Of a stretch of DNA of 64,000 bases, positions 42,772 to 50,602 are shown piece after piece (the first letter of the stretch is position 1; each line of letters begins with the position of its first letter). The translations under genes were made by a program, and so were the position numbers. The stretch lies in the NCBI GenBank assembly GCA_903908265.1, contig CAIVRI010000020.1:33346-97345 (forward strand), read 5' to 3'. The stretch comes from an uncultured Pseudomonadota bacterium (GTDB taxonomy: Bacteria; Pseudomonadota; Gammaproteobacteria; Steroidobacterales; Steroidobacteraceae). The notes beneath the pieces were generated by a model. The model had not been told where the DNA came from, made no database searches, and saw only the letters and a list, made by a program, of their open reading frames with translations.

Positions 42772-43659
42772 TCAGGGCGCTCGGGGTTTGCGTGGCAGAT
42801 AGCGGTGCACGGGGAATGTCTCGAGCCACGGTTCCGCTTCGATGCGGGACTCTCTGGGTTTTCGGGTCGAAGCCTCCCCGCTCGCGTCAGCGGCGGGAAA
42901 ACTTACCGATGGCGGCAATGTCTCGTCTTTGCGCAAGAACAGGATGGGAAGTTCTGCGGCAATCATTATGCGCCCGCGTCCTCGTCGGTCCAGGCCGCTA
43001 TAGACAACGTTCGCCCTTATGTTTTCGTAGTGGTCGCGTACCAGCGCGAGGTGTGTTTCGCTGGCGCGCATGGAGGCCAACTTTGCCCGGTCGCGTATTG
43101 CCGCAGGCGCGTGATTCTGTTGCAACAGATCGCCAATCTGCTCGACTGTCTTACGATACACCGCGCGCGTCCGAGCCCGCGTGTACGAGATGCTGACTGG
43201 GGTGGCGCCAAGTATCGGCAGTTTGCGGTAAGCGGCTAATAGGTTGAGATCGCTACGCTGGATCGAGCGCAAAATGGCACGGACTACGGGAACCGCTTCG
43301 GTACCCCCTTCGCGGCGTACTACGCGCCGTCTAATCCTCTGCAAAGGGGCACACTCGGCGCGCAGTTCTGCTTTGAGTGTGTTGATCTGTTCGGCCAGCC
43401 GATAGGTTGGGCGGTCGACGCCAACAACGCCCAGCGTGACCACCGACTGATTAGGGACGTCGGTCATCGCCAGATCAATTGCGCTGTACGCATCACAGAC
43501 GGCGCGCAGATCACGCTCCCGGTGCCCGGCAGTGCCTGCGACGAACACGTTACCGTGCGCCAGCGCTTGTGTGAGTTCCAGCAAGGCGCGTTCTAGCGCG
43601 CGCAACCTAGCGGCGACACGAGACCGCACTACCTCATATTCATCGGGAAGCATATACAT
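42772..43659 (-). CDS. tus: Tus-like DNA replication terminus site-binding protein
   Basis: 295 residues, basic. The order of features follows Tus: an N-terminal helical region, INTLKAELRAEC, then LNLLAAYRKLPILGATPVSISYTRARTRAVYRKTVEQIGDLL (compare Tus LITLNAYRTL and the ANKHIIKNLHRDEV helix), ETHLALVRDHYENIRA, a strand RIMIAAELPILFLRKDE and a C-terminal ETFPVHRYLP. Similarity is modest and judged by eye. Tus blocks the replicative helicase at Ter sites. ATGs at 43659 and 43653 are both possible. Ter-like sequences at its start, one of them overlapping the start codons, echo E. coli, where TerB lies at the tus promoter. A Tn3 remnant is next door. Such genes also occur on plasmids. Confidence 0.6.
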   Translation of the reverse strand: MYMLPDEYEVVRSRVAARLRALERALLELTQALAHGNVFVAGTAGHRERDLRAVCDAYSAIDLAMTDVPNQSVVTLGVVGVDRPTYRLAEQINTLKAELRAECAPLQRIRRRVVRREGGTEAVPVVRAILRSIQRSDLNLLAAYRKLPILGATPVSISYTRARTRAVYRKTVEQIGDLLQQNHAPAAIRDRAKLASMRASETHLALVRDHYENIRANVVYSGLDRRGRGRIMIAAELPILFLRKDETLPPSVSFPAADASGEASTRKPRESRIEAEPWLETFPVHRYLPRKPRAP

Positions 43660-43668
43660 ACACCATAC
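43655..43668 (-). promoter_or_regulatory. Ter-like sequence 1 at the tus start
   Basis: On the minus strand GTATGGTGTATGTA agrees at 11 of 14 positions with the E. coli Ter core GTATGTTGTAACTA. It overlaps the possible start codons of the tus-like gene. Confidence 0.35.
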
Positions 43669-43715
43669 CAACAACCCGACAAACGAACAACAGGTTTAAC
43701 AGACCAAAGAACGCG

Positions 43716-43728
43716 GTATGTATAACTA
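43716..43728 (+). promoter_or_regulatory. Ter-like sequence 2 upstream of tus
   Basis: GTATGTATAACTA on the plus strand equals the Ter core GTATGTTGTAACTA with one base lost and one changed; the essential TAACTA end is intact. It forms a 9-bp inverted repeat (TATACATAC / GTATGTATA) with site 1 across 54 bp. Confidence 0.4.
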
Positions 43729-43782
43729 CGTGACCCTCTCCTACATTGGGGTGGCCCTAATGCAATCTGCCCCAGCTGTGTC

Positions 43783-44079
43783 GGCCGTGTCGCCAGCTAC
43801 CAGGCTAAACAGCACGAGGAGATGCAGGCGGTGGCCGACGCCTTAAGCCTGTTGGCGAACCTAGTGATGGCGTGGAATACGATGAAGATGCAGTCGGTGC
43901 TCGACCGTTGGAACACCCGACGTTCCACCACGGTGCCGCCGGGCCTGATCGAACACATCGCCCCGACGCGCACGGAGGGCATCAACCTGCGGGGCGTGTT
44001 CACCTTCCCGATCGAGCAATATCAGGCCCAGCTATTACCGTCACCTCCAGCAGCAAAATCACGCGCTTTTGGTGGCTAA
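43783..44079 (+). pseudogene. tnpA: Tn3-family transposase, C-terminal remnant
   Basis: The frame reads GRVASYQAKQHEEMQAVAD, then ALSLLANLVMAWNTMKMQSV, RWNTRRSTTVPPGLIEHIAPTRTEGINLRGVFTFPIEQY, the end of a Tn3-type TnpA (QHEEM...LLNLVxAWNT...IxPxxxxxINLRGxF). About 95 codons remain; the frame is closed upstream at 43723 and the catalytic DDE core is missing. No 38-bp terminal repeat was found. It marks an old insertion or recombination point next to the Tus-like gene. The 250 bp after it, up to 44335, carry no gene I can recognise. Confidence 0.75.
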
Positions 44080-44335
44080 ATGGCTCTTCCGAATGCCGAA
44101 AAAAGCTGCTTTCGCAGCGAACAGAAATGCAATTAGATTCAGCAGGTTACCAATGTACCCCGGCATTTTCACCGATGTTTTCGTGGACCAAGTACCGGCA
44201 CTTCTGGCACGGAAAGCAAGGGGACCCCTACTGGCGCACACTGGTGCAGCGGACCAAGCGACGCGTTTACGTGGCACGGACCGAGTCGAACCAGTATTCT
44301 CGGAACCCTTAATTCCATCGCCCTCGGAGTGCTGC

Positions 44336-45649
44336 ATGAAGACGCCTGCTACCCTCGCCCTGCTCCTGATTGCCGTCAGCCCCAGCGTCCTCGCTGAGAG
44401 TCGTACCGCGATTACGTGCGGACACGTGTTTGATGCGCCAACGGGCACACTGCGCGGACCCGGCACCGTCGTGATCGAGGGTGAACGGATCACTGAATTG
44501 CGCGAAGGCATCAGCACGGATGGGGTCGCCCGGGTGATTGATCTGTCCACACTGACCTGTCTACCGGGACTCATTGACGACCATACGCACTTGATGATGG
44601 AAAGCAGCCCCAAGACCAGCGTTGAGCGCACCCGTCTCAACAGCTCCGACTATGCCTTCCGCTCGACCGTCTATGCCCGCCGCACCCTCATGGCCGGATT
44701 CACGACCGTGCGCAATTTGGGTGACCACGGCGGTATGGACTCCATCGCACTGCGCAATGCGATCAACACGGGCCTCGTCATTGGCCCGCGTGTTTATACG
44801 TCCGGCATGGCCATCGGCTCGACTGGCGGTCACGCCGATCCGACCAATGGACTCAACCAGGAATTCGCCGGTGATCCCGGAGTTGCCGAGGGCATCATCA
44901 ATTCCCCCGAAGAAGCGGCCAAAGCCATTCGCGTGCACTACAAGGCCGGCGTAGACGTGATCAAGATCATGCCGTCGGGTGGCGTGATGGACGAAGGATC
45001 AAGCAGCGAAAATCCGCAATTAACTTTTGAGGAAATTCACGCTTTGGTCGCGACCGCGCGTGACTACGGCTTGACGGTCGCCGCGCACGCGCACGGCAAG
45101 GAAGCCATCCGCCGCGCGATCACGGCCGGCGTTGACTCGATCGAGCACGGCACGTTTCTCGATGAAGAGACGCTGCGGCTCATGAAAGAACATGGCACCT
45201 GGTATGTCCCTACTATCAGCGCGGGTGCTTACGTCGCTGAAAAAGCAAAAGTGCCGGGTTTCTATCCGCCGCAAGTGGCACGCAAGGCGCTAGAAATCGG
45301 TCCGCAGATTCAAGCAACAGCTGGCCGTGCTTATAAAGCAGGTGTGAAAATGGCGTTCGGCACCGACGCCGGCGTGTACCCACACGGACAGAACGCGCAC
45401 GAATTTGAGTTGTTAGTAGGTGCCGGCATCCCAGCCAGCTACGCCTTACAAACTGCAACCGTCAATGCGGCGGCACTCTTGCACCGTGAGAAAGATATCG
45501 GCTCGCTCTCACCTGGTCACTACGCGGATCTGATTGCCGTGGCAGGCGACCCGCTCAAAGATGTGTCGGTCTTGCGTAGCATTCAGTTCGTCATGAAATC
45601 CGGCACTATTTACAAAGAAAGTGGACATGGCGTTGTCGCGGGGGATTAA
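44336..45649 (+). CDS. Exported amidohydrolase (Xaa-Pro dipeptidase/prolidase-like)
   Basis: 437 residues. Signal peptide (MKTPATLALLLIAVSPSVLA), then an amidohydrolase barrel: GLIDDHTHLMM near 82 (metal HxH), metal Lys in DVIKIMPSGGV near 205, His ligands in AAHAHG and GVDSIEHGTF near 250-270, and the final metal Asp in FGTDAGVYPHGQ near 340. The group includes zinc dipeptidases that cleave Xaa-Arg/Lys/Pro. It overlaps the cyanophycinase gene by 23 bp; cyanophycin breakdown yields beta-Asp-Arg, so an Asp-Arg dipeptidase role is an attractive inference. ATG 44336 is chosen because it gives a signal peptide. Confidence 0.8.
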   Translation: MKTPATLALLLIAVSPSVLAESRTAITCGHVFDAPTGTLRGPGTVVIEGERITELREGISTDGVARVIDLSTLTCLPGLIDDHTHLMMESSPKTSVERTRLNSSDYAFRSTVYARRTLMAGFTTVRNLGDHGGMDSIALRNAINTGLVIGPRVYTSGMAIGSTGGHADPTNGLNQEFAGDPGVAEGIINSPEEAAKAIRVHYKAGVDVIKIMPSGGVMDEGSSSENPQLTFEEIHALVATARDYGLTVAAHAHGKEAIRRAITAGVDSIEHGTFLDEETLRLMKEHGTWYVPTISAGAYVAEKAKVPGFYPPQVARKALEIGPQIQATAGRAYKAGVKMAFGTDAGVYPHGQNAHEFELLVGAGIPASYALQTATVNAAALLHREKDIGSLSPGHYADLIAVAGDPLKDVSVLRSIQFVMKSGTIYKESGHGVVAGD

Positions 45650-46703
45650 CACCACGCTCACGCGAATCGCAGCGGCCACGCTGCTCTGGCAGAGCCTCGC
45701 CGCTGCAACACCGACGCCTTCGGCCGTCGTAGCATTGGAGCGCTACGCCGTCGGCGAGGTCTCGGCGCCGCGTCCGGGTCCGGTACAGCCGGGCTTGTTG
45801 CTCATTGGCGGCGGCGACCACGATCCCAACGCAATGCGCTGGTTTCTGGAGCGCGCCGGCCATGGCCGCATTGTGGTGCTGCGCGCCTCAATGAGCACCG
45901 ATGTTGCGGACGAAATATACTGGCAGTTGGGCGGAGCGACGGCTGTACACACCTATGTATTTCACAGCCGTGCAGCGTCTACTGATCAGGAAATGCTGCA
46001 AGACCTCGCCTTAGCGGATGGAATTTTTATCGCCGGTGGGGATCAATCCCGATACGTCAACTTCTGGAAGAACACGCCTGTTGCGGCGCAAATCGACGCG
46101 CATGTCGCCGCCGGCCGCCCCTTGGCCGGCACCAGCGCGGGGCTTGCGATCCTTGGCGAGTATCTGTTCTCAGCCATGACGCCCGCCGTCGTCACGACCA
46201 CATCGGCCCTAAAACAGCCGATCAGCCCAGACGTCACGATCGACCGTGACTTTTTGCACTTCGATGTCATGAAAGGCTACATCACCGACTCGCATTTTGA
46301 TCAACGAGATCGGCTCGGCCGTTCGGTGGCATTTATCACCATCGCACAGAGCATGGCCGCACCTAGAAGTGCAGCCATCGAGGGCCTGGGCATCGATGAG
46401 GCTGCGGCGCTGGCTGTACTACCAAACGGGGAGGCACAGGTTTTCAGTCAGGATCCTCAAATTGGGGCGACCTGGGTGCACGAGGTAACCGGCACCCCGC
46501 AACGTGGCAGGCCGTTGAACACCGGCAATGTGCGCGTCACTTATTTGGGACAAACGTCGCACTTTAATCTACGCACCCATCACGCGGAGAATCCACGCGA
46601 AGAGCGCATCATTCGCATCGTGGACGGACACGTGAAACTGATTGAATCGCCAATGCCATCAACACACAAGGGACTTACCCCGTCACCAGAGCAACAGCTC
46701 TAA
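45627..46703 (+). CDS. Secreted cyanophycinase (peptidase S51)
   Basis: 358 residues. Signal peptide (ending SLAAA, about 24), then the S51 fold: LLLIGGGDHDPNAMRWFLERAG near 55, ADGIFIAGGDQSRYVNFWKNTP near 130, nucleophile elbow AGTSAGLAILGEYLFSA near 167-172, and HFDQRDRLGRSVAFITIAQ near 225, a strongly conserved cyanophycinase segment. Cyanophycinases cut multi-L-arginyl-poly-L-aspartate to beta-Asp-Arg. Export suggests feeding on external cyanophycin. Translated together with the preceding amidohydrolase. Confidence 0.82.
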   Translation: MALSRGINTTLTRIAAATLLWQSLAAATPTPSAVVALERYAVGEVSAPRPGPVQPGLLLIGGGDHDPNAMRWFLERAGHGRIVVLRASMSTDVADEIYWQLGGATAVHTYVFHSRAASTDQEMLQDLALADGIFIAGGDQSRYVNFWKNTPVAAQIDAHVAAGRPLAGTSAGLAILGEYLFSAMTPAVVTTTSALKQPISPDVTIDRDFLHFDVMKGYITDSHFDQRDRLGRSVAFITIAQSMAAPRSAAIEGLGIDEAAALAVLPNGEAQVFSQDPQIGATWVHEVTGTPQRGRPLNTGNVRVTYLGQTSHFNLRTHHAENPREERIIRIVDGHVKLIESPMPSTHKGLTPSPEQQL

Positions 46704-46797
46704 CCAGAACCGGCTGACCGAATAATTACTAAGGCAGACGCGGACGCAAACCGCATCACCATCGGAAACCTTTTAAACCACCACAGCGCACAAAAAG

Positions 46798-48003
46798 TCA
46801 CCGCGCATCGGTCGACGACAAGCCCGCGCAGCTTGCACCCGTCAAGGTCTGCGCAAGCCGCGCAACTAAGTCGGCAACAGATGCTGAATCGTTCAGCAAC
46901 TCCCAGCCAGTAAAGGAGGCAATCAGTCCGGATCCCGGAAAGACCATCAACTCCTGGCCACCAAATCCCAATCCCAGCCAAACCATGCCTCGATGCTCGG
47001 GCTGCTCATAAAGCCACCATTTAAAGCCGTAGGAGAAGCCGTCGCCAGCCGCGATTGCCGGCGTGACGGACTGATGAACCCAGGCTTCAGAGACAATGCG
47101 CTGTTGTTTCCAACGGCCGCCATCGAGATACAGCTGCCCTAACTTCGCCAAATCCGATCCATTCAAAAACAAACCGCCCTCGGTATCCACCGTGCCGTCA
47201 TATGCACGTTTCCAGTGAAAACGGATGCCCAACGGCGTGAACAAATAACGACTCGCATACGCTTCAATGTCTTTTCCTGTCTCCTGGCGAAAAATATAAG
47301 CCAACAGTTGCGTCGCACCACTGGAGTATTTGAACGCACTGCCTGGCTCAAGGGCCATTGGCTTGTCAATCGTATAAGCCACCCAATCTTCGGTTGCTTC
47401 CATCCGTGAGGAATCACTGCGCGGATCGGCATAAGGAACGTCCTCATCCCAGTCCAGGCCTGTCGTCATCGTCAGCACGTGCCGCAGTGTCATGCGGCGC
47501 TTGCGCTCATCCACGTTACGAACCTTCGCTTGATTGAACCAATGCAACACCGGCGTATCGAGGGAAGCCCGAAAATCACCACGATTGATTGCAATACCAA
47601 TCGTTATAGAAGTGACTGTCTTGGTAATCGACTGCATGCTATGCAGGTCACTACCATGCCAATAGGGATGGGTTGCCGGGTCGAAGTAGTTATAGCGGCC
47701 AGTGAGGCGTTGATTGAGCGGCCCACGCACCAGCGCCTGCTGGCCATAAATCAACCCATAGTCGTGCGGGTACTGCGCCGAAAAAACCTGTCGGCCGCAA
47801 CGAAATACGTCCAATGAATCGATCAGTGCATAGTGTCCAGCCAAGATATCTAGGTCCAATGCCTTCAGTGCGCTGACGTTCAAACCAACGGCCTCTGGCG
47901 TCGCACTCGGCCAGCTCGACTGTGGCGCAGCCCAGACCAGAGCGCACACGCTCGATAGCACGAAGCCCGTTAGGATTGATAGGAATCGCGCGTATTGCCG
48001 CAT
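46798..48003 (-). CDS. Exported beta-lactamase-fold serine hydrolase
   Basis: 401 residues. Signal peptide (ending CALVWA), then a class C/esterase fold: catalytic SxxK as SITK near 124 (LHSMQSITKTVTSITIGIAI), tyrosine motif YSSG near 227, and a glycine-rich GLGFGGQELMVFP near 355 in place of KTG. This is the PF00144 group that includes esterases and D-amino-acid peptidases rather than true lactamases. ATG 48003 has AAAGGG upstream. Divergent from the SGNH hydrolase gene (103 bp). Substrate unknown. Confidence 0.8.
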   Translation of the reverse strand: MRQYARFLSILTGFVLSSVCALVWAAPQSSWPSATPEAVGLNVSALKALDLDILAGHYALIDSLDVFRCGRQVFSAQYPHDYGLIYGQQALVRGPLNQRLTGRYNYFDPATHPYWHGSDLHSMQSITKTVTSITIGIAINRGDFRASLDTPVLHWFNQAKVRNVDERKRRMTLRHVLTMTTGLDWDEDVPYADPRSDSSRMEATEDWVAYTIDKPMALEPGSAFKYSSGATQLLAYIFRQETGKDIEAYASRYLFTPLGIRFHWKRAYDGTVDTEGGLFLNGSDLAKLGQLYLDGGRWKQQRIVSEAWVHQSVTPAIAAGDGFSYGFKWWLYEQPEHRGMVWLGLGFGGQELMVFPGSGLIASFTGWELLNDSASVADLVARLAQTLTGASCAGLSSTDAR

Positions 48004-48106
48004 AAAACCCTTTGCTAGGTGCCCATGATCGTGCCACGAAATCCATACCCTAGCGCACCGCAACGGTCTATTCTTAACAAACTCCTCGTCACGCCGAAGT
48101 ACCCGT

Positions 48107-48868
48107 ATGAAATACCTCAACTGCACGGCTCACCTCTGCTTAGCCCTCGTGCTGGCGTTCAGCACCTACTCCACCGTCAGTGCCTCGACGGTCTATCAAG
48201 GTCTCTCGGATGCCCCCTGCCCGTCGGCTGCAGAGGCCACTACGATGGACCGCGCCCAAAGCGACTGGGCGTGGGTATGCCGTTACCATAGCGAAAATCT
48301 CGCTGCGCGGAACACACCAGTCGACATAGTGTACATGGGTGACTCGATCACAGAGTTTTGGCAGGCCAGCGCACCCGAGCGCTTTTCCAGCAGCGTGATC
48401 GATCGCGGCATTTCAGGGCAGACCTCACCGCAGATGGTGCTGCGCTTCCAACAAGATGTGGTTTCCTTGAAGCCCCGCCTCGTGCATATACTCGCCGGCA
48501 CCAACGATGTAGCGGCCAATTCGGGCCCAGAGTCCTTCGCGGACGTGATAGCCAATATCGACACGATGGTCGTAGTGGCCCGTACGAATGGAATTACTCC
48601 TATTCTTGGCACCGTACCGCCCTCCGCCGTGTTCTGGTGGCGCAAGGACTTCGATCCGCGGCCCGACATTGCCAGACTCAATACCCTGATACGTGCGTAT
48701 GCAGAAGCGCACAACGTCCTGTTGATCGACTATCACCGGGCATTACGCAACGCCGAGGATGGCTTGGGACCGGAGTACGCGGACGACGGGGTCCATCCCA
48801 ATCGGGCCGGCTACCGTGTGATGGAAGCGACCCTGGATCGCGGGTTGGCGACCTTGCCGCCCCACTAA
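48107..48868 (+). CDS. Secreted SGNH/GDSL hydrolase
   Basis: 253 residues. Signal peptide (ending STVSA, about 26), then the four SGNH blocks: GDSIT near 78 (Ser), RGISGQTSPQM near 103 (Gly), AGTNDVA near 131 (Asn), DDGVHPNRAGY near 228 (Asp/His). Members deacetylate carbohydrates or cut lipid esters. It ends with a 4-bp overlap against the convergent nagE gene. Given the chitin/GlcNAc locus beside it, carbohydrate de-esterification is possible but unproven. Confidence 0.82.
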   Translation: MKYLNCTAHLCLALVLAFSTYSTVSASTVYQGLSDAPCPSAAEATTMDRAQSDWAWVCRYHSENLAARNTPVDIVYMGDSITEFWQASAPERFSSSVIDRGISGQTSPQMVLRFQQDVVSLKPRLVHILAGTNDVAANSGPESFADVIANIDTMVVVARTNGITPILGTVPPSAVFWWRKDFDPRPDIARLNTLIRAYAEAHNVLLIDYHRALRNAEDGLGPEYADDGVHPNRAGYRVMEATLDRGLATLPPH

Positions 48869-50598
48869 CTGGGGGTTGCCAATAGCGCACGACCCGTCGC
48901 ATCGGCATCTGCATGGAGTAGCACATGCACGGTATCGGTCGCGGTGACGCCTATATCGCGTACACCAGCGAGTGCGAACTGCTTGGGGTCAAAAACGGGC
49001 ACTGTGCGCAAGAGCACCAGCAACCGCCCGGGGGCTGCGGTCAGTGACGCGATATTCGCTCTACCGCCCAACAACGCGAGTAAGGGCAGTACGGACGCGA
49101 ACGCCACCGTGTCAGCCATCGAATGGATGACTCCTGCCCCCGCGACGACGGGCGCGCTCACGGTACCAAGACGCGCCCGAATGTCCCCGGCCACCTGATC
49201 CGCGACAGGTCCTAAGATAACTTGGGCCGCAGTGGCACTCGGTCTGACGACACCCATCGCTCCCAGTGCCGCTAGGGCCGCACTATCCACCGCAGCAGAG
49301 TCGGTCACGCCCAAACGCAGGCGGGTCGTACAGGCATCCACTGCCGTCAGATTGCCCCGTCCGCCGAGTGCCAAAATGAAGCGTTCAATCCGGTCTGCAC
49401 CCGTAGCCGTTGGCGCCAACGCTACCGACTCCGCTTCACGACCCGGCGTCGGTAGGTCGAAGTGTGCGATGGCGTAACGAAAGACTGCGTAATACAACCC
49501 GAAATAAACCGCCCCAACTGGCAAGAGCAGCCACGGCCGCGTGGCCTTGCCAAAATTAAGGACGTAGTCAAACAATCCGGCAGAGAACGTGAAGCCCAAA
49601 TGTACGTTTAATGCATGCATCAAAACCATCGAGCACCCGGTCAGGACGGCGTGCACGAGGTACAACAGTGGCGCTAGAAACATAAACGTAAACTCGATGG
49701 GTTCGGTCACACCAGTCAGAAAGGATGTCAGCGCAATCGACAGCAACAGCCCCGCCGCTTGCGCGCGCCGCTGCGGCGCCACCGCGCGGTACATGCCAAG
49801 ACAGGCGCCGGGCAAACCGAACATCATGACTGGGAAAAACCCCGCCATAAATTGACCGGCCATGGGATCGCCCGCGAAGAAGCGATTTAAATCGCCGGTC
49901 ACCCCGTGGTAATCCCCCAACAAGAACCAGGCGAGGTTGTTCAGGATGTGGTGCAGACCCGTGACGATCAACAGACGATTGAGAAATCCATACAGGAAGA
50001 GACCTACCGACCCCGCGCTAGTAACCAAATGAGAAAGCGCATCAATTCCCGACGCCAAAAGAGGCCAACACGTGCCAAACACGACAGCGACCAGCACGCC
50101 GATGCAGCCGGTGAGAATCGGTACGAAACGGCGACCGGCAAAAAAAGCGAGGTAGTCCGGAAATTTGATGTCCGAAAAGCGGTTATAGACCGCTCCGGCA
50201 ATCAATCCAGACAAAATTCCAACAGGCATCGTCAGTTTCGCCAGCTGGGCCGTCTTCCAGGCCGCGCCCGCACTGACCGCGGCAGCACCCAGTAAGCCGT
50301 GCGTGACGTAATCGGGTACGGTCAGGAGCGCATCGGCACCGCGCGTAGCGATCAGAAATCCGACGAGACTCGCTAGACCCGCCGCACCATGGTTTTCCCG
50401 CGCAAGGCCCACTGCGACACCGACCGAAAAGACCAATCCAAGATTGGCAAACACCGCTTCGCCAGAGGCTGCGAGCACCGGAATGCCCAACAAGTCGGGC
50501 TGCCCCAGGCGTAGTAACAGACCGGCAACCGGCAACACCGCGATCGGCAACATCAGCGCGCGACCCAATCGCTGCAACTTATCCATGACACGTGCCAT
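48865..50598 (-). CDS. nagE: GlcNAc-specific PTS permease EIIC-EIIB, with degenerate second EIIB
   Basis: 577 residues. EIIC membrane domain (about 1-370) with GVTEPIEFTFMFLAPLLY and the start RLGRALMLPIAVLPVAGLLLRLG; then EIIB with the phosphorylated Cys in VDACTTRLRLGV near 420. A second EIIB-like domain follows (about 495-575, NIASLTAAPGRLLVLLRTVP...DPKQFALAGVRDIGV) in which the Cys position is replaced, so it cannot be phosphorylated there. It imports and phosphorylates N-acetylglucosamine, fed by NagF, whose stop is 4 bp upstream. ATG 50598. Confidence 0.88.
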   Translation of the reverse strand: MARVMDKLQRLGRALMLPIAVLPVAGLLLRLGQPDLLGIPVLAASGEAVFANLGLVFSVGVAVGLARENHGAAGLASLVGFLIATRGADALLTVPDYVTHGLLGAAAVSAGAAWKTAQLAKLTMPVGILSGLIAGAVYNRFSDIKFPDYLAFFAGRRFVPILTGCIGVLVAVVFGTCWPLLASGIDALSHLVTSAGSVGLFLYGFLNRLLIVTGLHHILNNLAWFLLGDYHGVTGDLNRFFAGDPMAGQFMAGFFPVMMFGLPGACLGMYRAVAPQRRAQAAGLLLSIALTSFLTGVTEPIEFTFMFLAPLLYLVHAVLTGCSMVLMHALNVHLGFTFSAGLFDYVLNFGKATRPWLLLPVGAVYFGLYYAVFRYAIAHFDLPTPGREAESVALAPTATGADRIERFILALGGRGNLTAVDACTTRLRLGVTDSAAVDSAALAALGAMGVVRPSATAAQVILGPVADQVAGDIRARLGTVSAPVVAGAGVIHSMADTVAFASVLPLLALLGGRANIASLTAAPGRLLVLLRTVPVFDPKQFALAGVRDIGVTATDTVHVLLHADADATGRALLATPS

Positions 50599-50602
50599 TA
50601 CA

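Noticed and set aside
44069..44335. In-frame extension upstream of the amidohydrolase ATG
   Set aside because: It would put about 90 unrelated residues before a clear signal peptide; ATG 44336 is the better start.
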